DNA of 22,011 nucleotides from a virus, in IMG/VR virus record IMGVR_UViG_3300008116_005721, positions 1-22,011 of that record; one strand, given 5' to 3'. This document shows positions 1-7,456 of the stretch, piece by piece. Made by a program: the position numbers and the translations under genes. Each line of letters begins with the position of its first letter. Positions within the stretch are counted from its first letter, which is position 1. The notes under the pieces were generated by a model, which saw only the letters and a list, made by a program, of their open reading frames with translations, searched no databases and was not told the origin of the DNA.

Positions 1-1
1 G

Positions 2-478
2 AAAGTTGATAAAGCAGGAGATAAATCCGTTAGCTTAAAATTAAGTTCCGATGATACGGAAACATCGTATCAGTTGGCTGATTTGGGTGTTATCCCTCCG
101 GTTCCAGATTTGAAGGCGTTGCCTGATTTTGGTATTACAATTGATATGACATCACAAATGGTAGACCGTTTCATCAAAGCAAAGGGTGCATTGAGTGATG
201 TAGATACTTTCACAATCTTTACAGAAGGTGGTGATTTGAAAATGGCAATTGGTTATTCTTCAATTTCGACAAACAGAGTAACATTCACAGCAATTAAGGG
301 ATTTGATGGTGAAGTAAAACCAATCTCATTCTCTTCAAAATATTTAAAGGAAATTCTTACAGCAAACAAAGAAGCAACTAATGCTAAATTAAAAGTTTCA
401 ACTGATGGTTTATCAAATGTTGAATTCCAAATTGATGATTTTGTATGTAAGTATTATTTAGTAGAAATTTCAAATTAA
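2..478 (+). CDS. 45: DNA polymerase sliding clamp, gp45-like (5' end outside window)
   Basis: The C-terminal 158 codons of a T4-type sliding clamp, the trimeric ring that tethers the phage DNA polymerase to the template and, in T4, also activates late transcription. The frame is open to the left edge of the window, so the true start lies outside; the TTG at 74 is only an internal codon. The visible part has the usual clamp layout: a linker rich in I/P/L (VIPPVPDLKALP), then a second domain of alternating beta strands with a helix that reads as a ring-lining helix (MVDRFIKAKGAL) and a late KYLKEILTANKEA helix before the closing strands. Similarity to gp45 is weak by eye, but the position just upstream of clamp-loader genes follows the T4 45-44-62 order. 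Four bases separate its stop from the next ATG. Confidence 0.75.
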   Translation, partial: KVDKAGDKSVSLKLSSDDTETSYQLADLGVIPPVPDLKALPDFGITIDMTSQMVDRFIKAKGALSDVDTFTIFTEGGDLKMAIGYSSISTNRVTFTAIKGFDGEVKPISFSSKYLKEILTANKEATNAKLKVSTDGLSNVEFQIDDFVCKYYLVEISN

Positions 479-482
479 TAAA

Positions 483-800
483 ATGACAAACGAACAATTA
501 GAATTATTCCCAATAGAGGAAGAACAATTACAAGGTAGTGTAGAAATTGAACAACCAAAAACAATTGGAGATGCTGAATGGTGTTTTCAATTTTTTAATA
601 ACGAACCTGTAGTATTTGGTTGGCAAGGTGAAAATACAGAACCATCACCATTGGTATTACAACTACAACCAATGGAAGGTGATGTGTTGACATTTAAACA
701 AAATGGTATGGAATTTAAAATATTCGCAAGACCAATTTCCGAAGATACAAAACAAATTAGAAAAGAACAAGAAAAAGAAAATGGAGATAGTAAAGATTAA
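483..800 (+). CDS. Small unknown protein with N-terminal clamp-binding-like motif
   Basis: A 105-residue acidic protein of no family I recognise. Residues 5-10 read QLELFP, which fits the bacterial sliding-clamp (beta) binding pentapeptide QL(S/D)LF closely, and the gene sits directly behind the sliding clamp. The middle (about 30-85) looks like a small beta-rich domain (AEWCFQFFNNEPVVFGWQG; LQPMEGDVLTFKQNG), and the tail is charged and probably disordered (KQIRKEQEKENGDSKD). The gene overlaps the start of dut by 20 bases, suggesting translational coupling. The role is unknown; binding the phage or host clamp is an inference from the motif and position only. Confidence 0.7.
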   Translation: MTNEQLELFPIEEEQLQGSVEIEQPKTIGDAEWCFQFFNNEPVVFGWQGENTEPSPLVLQLQPMEGDVLTFKQNGMEFKIFARPISEDTKQIRKEQEKENGDSKD

Positions 801-1224
801 AAAGCTACATAAAGATGCTGTAATTCCACAATATGCAAAGTATGGGGATGCCGGAATGGATTTGGTGGCAACATCAATCATATCTAATACAACATTTGAT
901 GTAACCTATGGAATGGGTATTGCATTAGAAATACCTGAAGGATTTGTAGGATTGATATTCCCTCGTTCATCAATTAGAAAAACTGATTTAGCATTAACAA
1001 ACTGCGTTGGTGTAATTGATAGTGGATATAGAGGTGAACTACAAGCTACATTCAAAAAGGTATATGGAAAAAATGATATTCGAATTGATGAAGTTGATTA
1101 CAAAGTGGGTGATAGAATTGCACAAATCATAATCCTACCATATCCAACAATCAGATTTGAAGAAGTAGAACAATTATCTAACACCGAAAGAGGCGAAGGT
1201 GGATTCGGTTCAACTGGAAATTAA
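781..1224 (+). CDS. dut: dUTP diphosphatase (trimeric dUTPase)
   Basis: Hydrolyses dUTP to dUMP and pyrophosphate, which keeps uracil out of phage DNA and supplies dUMP for dTMP synthesis. At 147 residues it has the length of the homotrimeric family, and all five motifs are visible: I, DAGMDL (23-28); II, PRSSIR (61-66); III, GVIDSGYRGEL (77-87) with the catalytic Asp80 and Tyr83; IV, the GDRIAQ region; and V, the RGEGGFGSTG tail that closes over the substrate. The frame is open upstream to 703, but ATG 781 is chosen because motif I then lies at the normal distance from the N terminus and the upstream codons encode a low-complexity lysine-rich stretch inside the preceding gene. Gene 44 follows after one base. 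Confidence 0.95.
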   Translation: MEIVKIKKLHKDAVIPQYAKYGDAGMDLVATSIISNTTFDVTYGMGIALEIPEGFVGLIFPRSSIRKTDLALTNCVGVIDSGYRGELQATFKKVYGKNDIRIDEVDYKVGDRIAQIIILPYPTIRFEEVEQLSNTERGEGGFGSTGN

Positions 1225-1225
1225 T

Positions 1226-1978
1226 ATGAGTTTTTTCGCAAACGATATAAACAAAAGAGAACATAGTTTGTGGGTGGAGAAATACCGCCCACAAACTCTT
1301 GCTGACTATGTTGGTAATGAGACCATCAAAGAAACAATTCAGCAATATTTAGATGCCAATGATATACCACATCTATTGTTGTATGGAAAAGCCGGCACAG
1401 GTAAAACAACATTGGCAAAGTTAATCGTAAACACTATCAAATGTGACTTTATGATTATTAACGCATCGGATGAAAACAATGTGGATACCGTAAGAACGAA
1501 GGTAAAGAACTTCGCATCATCGGTAGGTTTCGCAGGATTTAAAGTGATTATCCTTGATGAGTTTGATTATATGACACCGGGAGCACAGGCAATCCTTCGT
1601 AACTTAATGGAAACATTCAGTAAGCATTGTCGTTTCATCTTAACTTGTAACTATATTGAGAAAATCATTGACCCTATCCAAAGTAGATGTCAGTCTTTCG
1701 CAATTACACCTCCAACTAAAAAGGATGTAGCAGTTCAAGTAGCAAAGATATTGGATTCCGAAAAAATTAAGTATGAACCAAAGAATATGGCCGATGTGAT
1801 TAATTCATATTATCCAGATATCCGTAGAATACTTAACACTTGTCAATTACAATCTGCAAAGGGAGAATTGAAAGTAGACCACAAAGTGATGGTTGAATCA
1901 AACTTCCAAACGAAATTGATTGACCTATTAAAATCAAATGATGACAAACGTAATTTGTTTATGAAGATTCAAACGTAA
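1226..1978 (+). CDS. 44: Clamp loader ATPase subunit, gp44-like, apparently truncated in the collar domain
   Basis: AAA+ ATPase of the T4-type clamp loader, which with gp62 opens the gp45 ring and loads it at primer-template junctions. Visible in order: the RFC-like N terminus (LWVEKYRP, 15-22), Walker A GKAGTGKTT (54-62), Walker B VIILDEFD (107-114), the sensor-1 region (ILTCNY) and the SRC arginine-finger motif (153-155), then the lid domain. The ATPase part is intact. The frame stops after 250 codons, whereas T4 gp44 has 319, so most of the C-terminal collar domain that holds the loader together is missing. A matching C-terminal remnant lies in another frame at 1954-2079 (separate entry). 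ATG 1226 is chosen over the upstream in-frame ATG at 1199 because it sits one base behind dut and gives the standard N terminus. Confidence 0.9.
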   Translation: MSFFANDINKREHSLWVEKYRPQTLADYVGNETIKETIQQYLDANDIPHLLLYGKAGTGKTTLAKLIVNTIKCDFMIINASDENNVDTVRTKVKNFASSVGFAGFKVIILDEFDYMTPGAQAILRNLMETFSKHCRFILTCNYIEKIIDPIQSRCQSFAITPPTKKDVAVQVAKILDSEKIKYEPKNMADVINSYYPDIRRILNTCQLQSAKGELKVDHKVMVESNFQTKLIDLLKSNDDKRNLFMKIQT

Positions 1979-2079
1979 TCCTAACTATTGCAGATGGATT
2001 ATCCAAAGATGCATTAGTAGTAGATAAAGAAATCGTATTTATGAGTACAATTATTCAAATTTTAAATATTATAAAATAA
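1954..2079 (+). pseudogene. Out-of-frame remnant of the gp44 collar-domain C terminus
   Basis: No start codon of its own is evident. The frame, shifted relative to the gp44 gene, is open for 41 codons from 1954 to a TAA at 2077-2079. It encodes ILTIADGLSKDALVVDKEIV from 1978, followed by FMSTIIQILNIIK. From memory this resembles the last helices of T4-like gp44 proteins, which end with an IAN/IAD segment, a short helix, a VADxEI-type stretch and a hydrophobic helix. Its stop overlaps the ATG of the next gene (TAATG), the junction expected of the true end of gene 44. By rough comparison with T4 gp44 about 25-30 codons between the two pieces are missing, and the frame is also shifted. A real deletion, an assembly or sequencing error, or a removed insertion could all explain it. 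Confidence 0.6.
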
Positions 2080-2321
2080 TGGAACAACAAGGACAAGGGT
2101 TACCAATGAATTTCAAATTAACAGATGCAAGAGAAATGCTCTGTGAGTGTGGTAATGATACATTTATGCCAGGTTTTAGATTTAGAAAGGTATCACGTTT
2201 AATTACAGGTGGTGCAAAAGATAGTATACTTCCAATTGAAATGTACCTTTGTACACAATGTGGTAAACCTTTGCAAGACCTTTTGCCTGATGAATTAAAA
2301 GATAAAAAAATTATAGAATAA
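2079..2321 (+). CDS. Small zinc-ribbon protein
   Basis: An 80-residue protein with two cysteine pairs, C22/C24 (CECG) and C58/C61 (CTQCG), a pattern that fits a single zinc ribbon. A basic segment between them (FRFRKVSRLITGG, 33-45) could contact nucleic acid. Small proteins of similar layout lie between or beside genes 44 and 62 in marine T4-like phages, as far as I recall, but their role is not known to me. It overlaps the remnant end of gene 44 and the start of gene 62 by single TAATG junctions, so it belongs to the replication transcription unit. Function is unassigned; a regulatory or nucleic-acid-binding role is only plausible. Confidence 0.75.
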   Translation: MEQQGQGLPMNFKLTDAREMLCECGNDTFMPGFRFRKVSRLITGGAKDSILPIEMYLCTQCGKPLQDLLPDELKDKKIIE

Positions 2322-2773
2322 TGGCAGTTAAAAAGTTATTTGACCATTTAAACGCAATAACAGCAGAGCAAGACCCAAAGTATTTTGAAAAACTTTCCGA
2401 AGAAGATTTGAAATCATGGAGTAACTTTATGATTAATCGTTTTCTTTCTATGAAACCAGAGTGGGTTGAGTTGATTGCAACTTTACTACCTTTGACGCAA
2501 ACCCTGCAACCAAAGGAAATGTATAAGTTGTATATTAGTGTTATTCCAAAAGGCAAATACTTTTTAAAATATATAAAAGGAAAATCAGCTGACAAATACG
2601 AAGATTTTTTAGTTGAATTAATTAAAAAAGATTTTCAATGTTCGGAAAAAGAAGCATTGGAATATATAGAAGTTCTTTACTCAACTAGAGAAGGTAGAGA
2701 AAATATAAAATATATTTGCGAAAAATATGGAACTGATAAAAAACAAATAACTAAATTGAAATTAAAGATATAA
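2321..2773 (+). CDS. 62: Clamp loader small subunit, gp62-like
   Basis: A 150-residue, mostly helical protein. The conserved-looking core is NRFLSMKPEWVELIATLL (about 39-56), a YKLYISVIPKGKYFLKYIKG stretch and the following helical SEKEALEYIEVL segment. This pattern (NRxLS, then IPxxKxxxKYIK) is what I remember of the short gp62 proteins of T4-like marine phages; T4 gp62 itself is longer at 187 residues. In the clamp loader one gp62 joins four gp44 subunits. The position after gp44 supports the call. If gp44 here is genuinely truncated in its collar, how the two subunits assemble becomes an open question. Confidence 0.8.
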   Translation: MAVKKLFDHLNAITAEQDPKYFEKLSEEDLKSWSNFMINRFLSMKPEWVELIATLLPLTQTLQPKEMYKLYISVIPKGKYFLKYIKGKSADKYEDFLVELIKKDFQCSEKEALEYIEVLYSTREGRENIKYICEKYGTDKKQITKLKLKI

Positions 2774-2792
2774 TATTTATTATAAAACTATT

Positions 2793-3524
2793 ATGAATAT
2801 TAACTTTAATGATGCAAAAGATTCATTTTTAAAAAATGGATATTGTTCTTTTAATTTAAAAGATTTTGATTTAGAATTTTTTGAATTTATAAAAAACTTT
2901 CTTAATTGTTCTGAAGAAAAAAATTTAAGTGAAATTTTCTTGAAAGCAAGATTTGATGCAAACGATTTACAAACAACCTTTCAATATAAGACTTTTGAAG
3001 AAATGGAAAATTTCAAAAAAAGTTTAATAGAAAAATACGATTGGTATCAAAAAGATGGTATAACACCAAATACAACACAATGTTGGTATTATTGCCATAC
3101 AATAGATGTACATGATTATTTGAAAAAAAATTCAAATTATAAAATTTCAAACTTAAATAAATACATAAGTGATAAAATAAATAATATTGTAAAATATTTT
3201 TATGATTTATCGGATACAGCAAAAATAAATAATAACGAACTGATGTTTAGTTTATACAATAAAGATTGTAGATTTACACAACATCAGGATGGTGTTGGAG
3301 TAAACTATTGTTCAATTATTATCTATTTGAACGAAAATTATAAAGCAGAAAATGGCGGCCTTTTATTATTAAATGATGAAAACGTAGTTCCTGAAATTGG
3401 TAATGTTGCTATTATGGATTTATCAAAACACAACATTAGACATGGCGTATCAAAAGTAACAGGAGGACCTGGAAGATTCGCAATACTATGTTTTCCTATT
3501 TTAGAAGGTGAAAAATTAGTATAA
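2793..3524 (+). CDS. Fe(II)/2-oxoglutarate-dependent oxygenase (copy 1)
   Basis: A 243-residue protein of the prolyl-4-hydroxylase-like 2OG oxygenase type. The metal triad is visible as H164-x-D166 (QHQDG) and H217 (IRHGV), and R228 (GGPGRF) is placed to bind the 2-oxoglutarate carboxylate. Between them lies the double-stranded beta-helix core (IIIYLNENY, NGGLLLLND, PEIGNVAIMDL). Such enzymes hydroxylate protein side chains, sugars or nucleobases; the substrate here is unknown. The N-terminal 100 residues (GYCSFNLKDFDLEFF) are shared with the oxygenase at 15009, so these two form a paralogue pair. It starts 19 bases after gene 62, behind an AT-rich gap. Confidence 0.88.
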   Translation: MNINFNDAKDSFLKNGYCSFNLKDFDLEFFEFIKNFLNCSEEKNLSEIFLKARFDANDLQTTFQYKTFEEMENFKKSLIEKYDWYQKDGITPNTTQCWYYCHTIDVHDYLKKNSNYKISNLNKYISDKINNIVKYFYDLSDTAKINNNELMFSLYNKDCRFTQHQDGVGVNYCSIIIYLNENYKAENGGLLLLNDENVVPEIGNVAIMDLSKHNIRHGVSKVTGGPGRFAILCFPILEGEKLV

Positions 3525-3538
3525 ATTAATATTAATTT
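3523..3538. repeat. 16-bp perfect AT-rich palindrome
   Basis: AAATTAATATTAATTT is self-complementary over all 16 bases. It overlaps the stop codon of the oxygenase gene and the TTTG of the candidate promoter at 3536. It could be an operator, but in such AT-rich DNA a chance palindrome is possible. Confidence 0.45.
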
Positions 3539-3567
3539 GGTAAATACAAATAAAATGGTTATATTAG
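3536..3567 (+). promoter_or_regulatory. Candidate Bacteroidetes-type promoter before the nuclease gene
   Basis: TTTG (3536-3539), 20 bases, then TATATTAG (3560-3567), close to the Bacteroidetes primary-sigma consensus TTTG / TAnnTTTG. The second element ends 4 bases before the ATG at 3572, so any transcript would have almost no leader. The same spacing recurs at 19458 and 21569. Confidence 0.5.
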
Positions 3568-3571
3568 ATAT

Positions 3572-4435
3572 ATGGCAAGAGTATCATTTTCACAATATAG
3601 TATGTGGAGTAGTTGTCCACAACAATACAAATTAGCATACATAGATGGATTATCACAATCCACATCTAATATACATTCCGTATTTGGAACGGCAATGCAT
3701 GAAACACTTCAACACTATTTAGATAAGTGTTTAAGAATATCCAAATCACAAGCTGATAAGATGATTGATTTAAAGGAATATCTCAAAGAGAGAATGAGAG
3801 AAACCTATGTTAAAGATTCTGCAGGCGGAACTCTGAACGTTTGTACTAAAGAGGAAATGGTTGAGTTTTTAGAAGATGGTAATGTTCTTTTAGATTGGTT
3901 TCAAAAATCTAAAAACTTCAATAAGTTCTTTTCACTTAAGCATGATGAATTGGTTGCAATTGAACAACCAATTAATACTAAAATTGCAGAGGGTGTAAAC
4001 TTTATGGGGTTTATAGATTTGATTATCAGAGATACATTTACAGGTAAGTATCGTATTATAGATTTCAAAACATCAACAGCTGGTTGGAGTAAATATCAAA
4101 AATCAGACCCAGTCAAAAATTCACAAATACTTCTTTACAAAAAGTTCTATGCAGAGTTGATTGGTATTTCCGAAGATATGATTGATGTGGAATTTATTAT
4201 ATTAAAACGTAAGGTGACAATCAGAGAGGATATACCAACACATCGAATGAGTAAACATATTCCTGCAAATGGAAAACCATCCATAAACAAAGCATGGACA
4301 GGATTTAAAGGATTTGTGGAAAGTGTATTTGATGAAACGGGTAATTACCGATTGGGTATAAACTATCACAAAAAACCATCGAAGTTATGTGGTTGGTGTG
4401 AATTTTATGGAACACATTGTGATGGAAAAAATTAA
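3572..4435 (+). CDS. PD-(D/E)XK nuclease, RecB/Cas4-like, with predicted 4Fe-4S cluster
   Basis: A 287-residue exonuclease-type protein. The nuclease core shows H43 (GTAMHETL), D149 (GFIDLII) and D164-x-K166 (IIDFKTS), in the order of the RecB/AddB/Cas4 superfamily. Cysteines stand in the places that bind a 4Fe-4S cluster in AddB and Cas4: C15 (WSSCPQQY) near the N terminus and C273, C276 and C283 near the C terminus (CGWC, then THC). The likely job is DNA end processing in recombination, repair or replication. Cas4 of a CRISPR system is unlikely because no cas genes or array are nearby. It lies between the first oxygenase and the glycan locus and probably has its own promoter. The cluster may be supplied by the IscU/IscA pair encoded 15 kb downstream (inference). 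Confidence 0.87.
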   Translation: MARVSFSQYSMWSSCPQQYKLAYIDGLSQSTSNIHSVFGTAMHETLQHYLDKCLRISKSQADKMIDLKEYLKERMRETYVKDSAGGTLNVCTKEEMVEFLEDGNVLLDWFQKSKNFNKFFSLKHDELVAIEQPINTKIAEGVNFMGFIDLIIRDTFTGKYRIIDFKTSTAGWSKYQKSDPVKNSQILLYKKFYAELIGISEDMIDVEFIILKRKVTIREDIPTHRMSKHIPANGKPSINKAWTGFKGFVESVFDETGNYRLGINYHKKPSKLCGWCEFYGTHCDGKN

Positions 4436-4464
4436 GTAAAAACAATATATATTTAAAATTAGTT

Positions 4465-5712
4465 ATGGCAAAAAAGAAAATTCTGTTATTATCTGATGAC
4501 CTCCGAATGGCGAGTGGTATCGCAAATGTTTCAAAACAATTAGTATTAGGAACGGTTGATAAGTATGATTGGGTACAATTAGGGGCAGCAATCAAACATC
4601 CTGAAGCCGGTAAAGTTATGGATTTGAGTGAAGATGTTAGAAAGAAAACCGGAGTTGAAGATGCAAATGTAAAAATTTACCCATCGGATGGTTATGGAAA
4701 TCCCGATATGATTAGGCAGTTATTGATGATTGAAAAGCCTGATGCAATCCTACACTTTACCGACCCTCGTTATTGGATTTGGTTATATGAAATGGCACAT
4801 GAAATCCGCCAATCAGTTCCACTATTCTTTTATCACATTTGGGATGATTTGCCAGACCCAAAATACAACAGAGATTATTACGAAAGTTGTGATTGGATTG
4901 GATGCATTTCAAAACAAACTTATGGTATTACCAAAAGAGTTTGGGGATGGGATAAAGAAAAGTATTGGAACAGACCACAAAATTGGCAAGTAAGTTATGT
5001 ACCACATGGTATCAATTCGGAAGATTACAAACCTATAGAAGTTCCTGAAGATTTTAAAAAAAGTATCTTTGGTGATAAAGAATATGATTTTGTTCTTTAT
5101 TGGTCAAATAGAAACATTCGTAGAAAACAACCAATGGATGCAATGCTTGCTTTTGATGAATTTAGACAAACATTAAGACCAGAACAGCAAGATAGAGTTT
5201 GTATGGTAATGCATACATCTCCTGTTGATGAAAATGGTACAGATTTACCTAAATTTATTGAACATTGTATACCTGATTCTAAAATCATATTTGCATCAAA
5301 TCGTTACACCGAACAAGAACTTAATTATCTTTATAATTTGGCAGATGTTACAATCAACGTTGCATCCAATGAAGGATTTGGATTGGCAACCGCAGAATCG
5401 GTTATGGCGGGTACACCGATTATTGTAAATGTAACGGGTGGTATGCAAGACCAATGTGGATTTAGAGTAAAAGGTAGTGGTAAGTTATTAACCGCAGAAG
5501 ATTATGTAGAAATTGGTTCTTTGCATGACCGTTATAAAAAGAACACACATGGAAGAGAAGCAAGAAAAGAAGCAGGAATGAAAGGTAGAAAATGGATGTT
5601 AGGAGAAGGAAATTTAAGTAGAGAATATATGTGCCAATCTTTAATAGATGGTATGGAAGGAGCATTTGCAAATTGGAAACCTATTAAAAAATATCAATTA
5701 GTTACAATATGA
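4465..5712 (+). CDS. Glycosyltransferase, GT-B fold, GT4-like
   Basis: 415 residues. The N-terminal half (KKILLLSDDLRMASGIANVS) looks like the acceptor-binding Rossmann domain, and the C-terminal half has the nucleotide-sugar site with the EX7E motif at E303 and E311 (NEGFGLATAESV) followed by AGTPIIVN. This is the retaining GT4 pattern; the sugar donor and acceptor cannot be read from the sequence. It opens the 10.5-kb glycan locus, 29 bases after the nuclease gene; the gap contains TATATTTA at 4448-4455 but no TTG at the right distance. Its stop overlaps the next start in an ATGA, so the two GT-B genes are probably translationally coupled. Confidence 0.9.
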   Translation: MAKKKILLLSDDLRMASGIANVSKQLVLGTVDKYDWVQLGAAIKHPEAGKVMDLSEDVRKKTGVEDANVKIYPSDGYGNPDMIRQLLMIEKPDAILHFTDPRYWIWLYEMAHEIRQSVPLFFYHIWDDLPDPKYNRDYYESCDWIGCISKQTYGITKRVWGWDKEKYWNRPQNWQVSYVPHGINSEDYKPIEVPEDFKKSIFGDKEYDFVLYWSNRNIRRKQPMDAMLAFDEFRQTLRPEQQDRVCMVMHTSPVDENGTDLPKFIEHCIPDSKIIFASNRYTEQELNYLYNLADVTINVASNEGFGLATAESVMAGTPIIVNVTGGMQDQCGFRVKGSGKLLTAEDYVEIGSLHDRYKKNTHGREARKEAGMKGRKWMLGEGNLSREYMCQSLIDGMEGAFANWKPIKKYQLVTI

Positions 5713-6977
5713 AACCAACATTAGTATTTCAAGCACCAGTAGCAACAAGAAGTGGGTATGGTGACCACGCGAGAGACCTATTACACTCTCTTTACAAATT
5801 GGATAAATTTGATATTAAAATTATCAGTACTCGTTGGGGAATTACACCAATGGATGCATTGAATTATAATAACGAATTTCATAAATGGATTGTAGATAAT
5901 ATTATACCAAACATTCAGCAAAAGCCAGATATTTACATTCAAGTTACAGTTCCAAATGAATTTCAACCAATTGGATATTATAATATTGGTATTACAGCTG
6001 GTATTGAAACAACAGCATGTGCACTAGATTGGATTCAAGGATGTAACAGAATGGATTTAATTATAACACCATCAGAACATGCAAAGAAAAGTTTAGTAGG
6101 AACTGTTTACAACGAAGCAAATCAACAAACAGGTCAATTGATTAGGCAACACAAAATTGAAAAACCTGTTGAGGTTCTTTTTGAAGGATTTAATGAAATG
6201 GATTTCGGAACAGATACGGTTGCAACCATCGATGTGTTAGATGAAATAAAAGAAGATTTCGCATTTCTATTCGTAGGACATTGGTTAAGAGGTGATTTGG
6301 GAGAAGATAGAAAGAATGTAGGAATGATGATTAAAACATTCGCAATGGCGTTTAAAGATGAGAAAGTAAAACCAGCATTGGTATTAAAAACATCATCAGC
6401 TACATTTAGTGTTTTAGATAGAGAAAATACGATTAAAAAAATTAGAGAAGCATTGGGAAAAGATTATGGTAAAGTTCCTGTATACCTTATACACGGTGAT
6501 ATGCAGCCATATGAATTGAATGGATTATATGAACACCCAAAAGTAAAAGCAATGTTAAACTTCACAAAAGGTGAAGGATTTGGTAGACCTTTATTAGAAT
6601 TCAGTTTGACAGGTAAGCCTGTGATTGTTTCTAATTGGAGTGGGCATTTAGATTTCTTAAAAGAAGGTGCGGTATTGTTAGAAGGTGAATTGAAAAATGT
6701 ACACGAATCGGCAGCAGACCAATTCCTATTAAAAGAATCACAATGGTTTAATGTAAATATTTCAAAAGCATTGCAAAGTATTAAAGATGTTTATAAAAAT
6801 TATGATAAGTATAAAGTTGCATCTTTTCAATTGGGTAAACAAAATAAGCAAAATTTCAGTTTGGAAAAAATGACTAAATTGTTTGATACTATTTTAAATC
6901 AGTATGGTATTTATAGTAAGATACAACCAAAGTTTCAACAAATACAATTACCAAAACTTAAAATGTTAAATAAGTAA
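5709..6977 (+). CDS. Glycosyltransferase, GT-B fold, GT4-like
   Basis: 422 residues with a second retaining GT4-type signature: E289 and E297 form EX7E (GEGFGRPLLEFS), followed by TGKPVIVSNWSGHLDF. The N terminus (LVFQAPVATRSGYGDHARDLL) reads as the glycine-rich start of the GT-B acceptor domain. It is similar in size and architecture to the gene before it but not a close copy. The start overlaps the previous stop (ATGA), and the stop overlaps the next start (TAATG). Sugar specificity is unknown. Confidence 0.9.
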   Translation: MKPTLVFQAPVATRSGYGDHARDLLHSLYKLDKFDIKIISTRWGITPMDALNYNNEFHKWIVDNIIPNIQQKPDIYIQVTVPNEFQPIGYYNIGITAGIETTACALDWIQGCNRMDLIITPSEHAKKSLVGTVYNEANQQTGQLIRQHKIEKPVEVLFEGFNEMDFGTDTVATIDVLDEIKEDFAFLFVGHWLRGDLGEDRKNVGMMIKTFAMAFKDEKVKPALVLKTSSATFSVLDRENTIKKIREALGKDYGKVPVYLIHGDMQPYELNGLYEHPKVKAMLNFTKGEGFGRPLLEFSLTGKPVIVSNWSGHLDFLKEGAVLLEGELKNVHESAADQFLLKESQWFNVNISKALQSIKDVYKNYDKYKVASFQLGKQNKQNFSLEKMTKLFDTILNQYGIYSKIQPKFQQIQLPKLKMLNK

Positions 6978-7450
6978 TGAGTAACTATAATCCAATATAT
7001 CGTAAATTTGTGGATGATAAAAACGTAATAGCTGCAAATAAAATGACAAGAGGTAAATTTTACCTAATAAAAGAATACGAATATATAGATGGTGAAAAAA
7101 CAAGATTTACAGAAACTACAGGACCTATTGTTTTTACGTTGTTTGTTTCTAAAACAAAAGATATTATTCATTGTATAAAAGTTTCTAATATAAACCCAAA
7201 TGCAATTAAAAGATTTTTTGGAAAATTTGTAAATGAAGAAACGGAAAGATTACAAATGAGAGGAAATGCTAAACAAATATATGAAAAAACTATAAGTAAA
7301 ATGCCTACTATAACAAGTGACTCTTATAGAACTTATAAAATAAGTGGGTTAAGAAAAGTATTAGAATTAAATATGGATGTAAACGAAATTACACCTAAAA
7401 ATAAAAATGTAGTTGGAATAGATATTAAATCACAAAAAAGAAATGTATAA
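6977..7450 (+). CDS. Unknown phage protein inside the glycan locus
   Basis: A 157-residue lysine-rich protein with no family I recognise. The middle part (ETTGPIVFTLFVSKTKDIIH, then CIKVSNINPNAIKRFFGKFV) looks like a compact alpha/beta domain, and the tail is basic. It shows no glycosyltransferase motif, signal peptide or membrane segment. It is joined to the preceding gene by TAATG and lies 6 bases before the next gene, so it is co-transcribed with the glycosyltransferases, although its role need not be in sugar chemistry. Confidence 0.65.
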   Translation: MSNYNPIYRKFVDDKNVIAANKMTRGKFYLIKEYEYIDGEKTRFTETTGPIVFTLFVSKTKDIIHCIKVSNINPNAIKRFFGKFVNEETERLQMRGNAKQIYEKTISKMPTITSDSYRTYKISGLRKVLELNMDVNEITPKNKNVVGIDIKSQKRNV

Positions 7451-7456
7451 TAGGTT

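Noticed and set aside
703-780. Upstream extension of dut to an earlier ATG
   Set aside because: The extra residues are lysine-rich low complexity inside the preceding gene; ATG 781 places dUTPase motif I at its normal position.
663-881. Minus-strand open frames, for example here and at 3013-3222, 4305-4595 and 16961-17203
   Set aside because: They are antisense to well-supported genes, rich in F/Y/I/L as expected of the reverse of AT-rich coding sequence, and show no domain or start context.
1960-1990. Programmed ribosomal frameshift joining the two parts of gp44
   Set aside because: No convincing slippery heptamer is seen, and a frameshift would not restore the roughly 25-30 missing codons.
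3572-4435. Cas4 of a CRISPR-Cas system
   Set aside because: No repeats with spacers and no other cas genes are present; RecB/Cas4-like nucleases are common in phages.
4730-4993. Plus-strand frame inside the first GT4 gene, and a second at 5225-5428
   Set aside because: Both lie fully within a gene with an intact EX7E motif and have no recognisable content.
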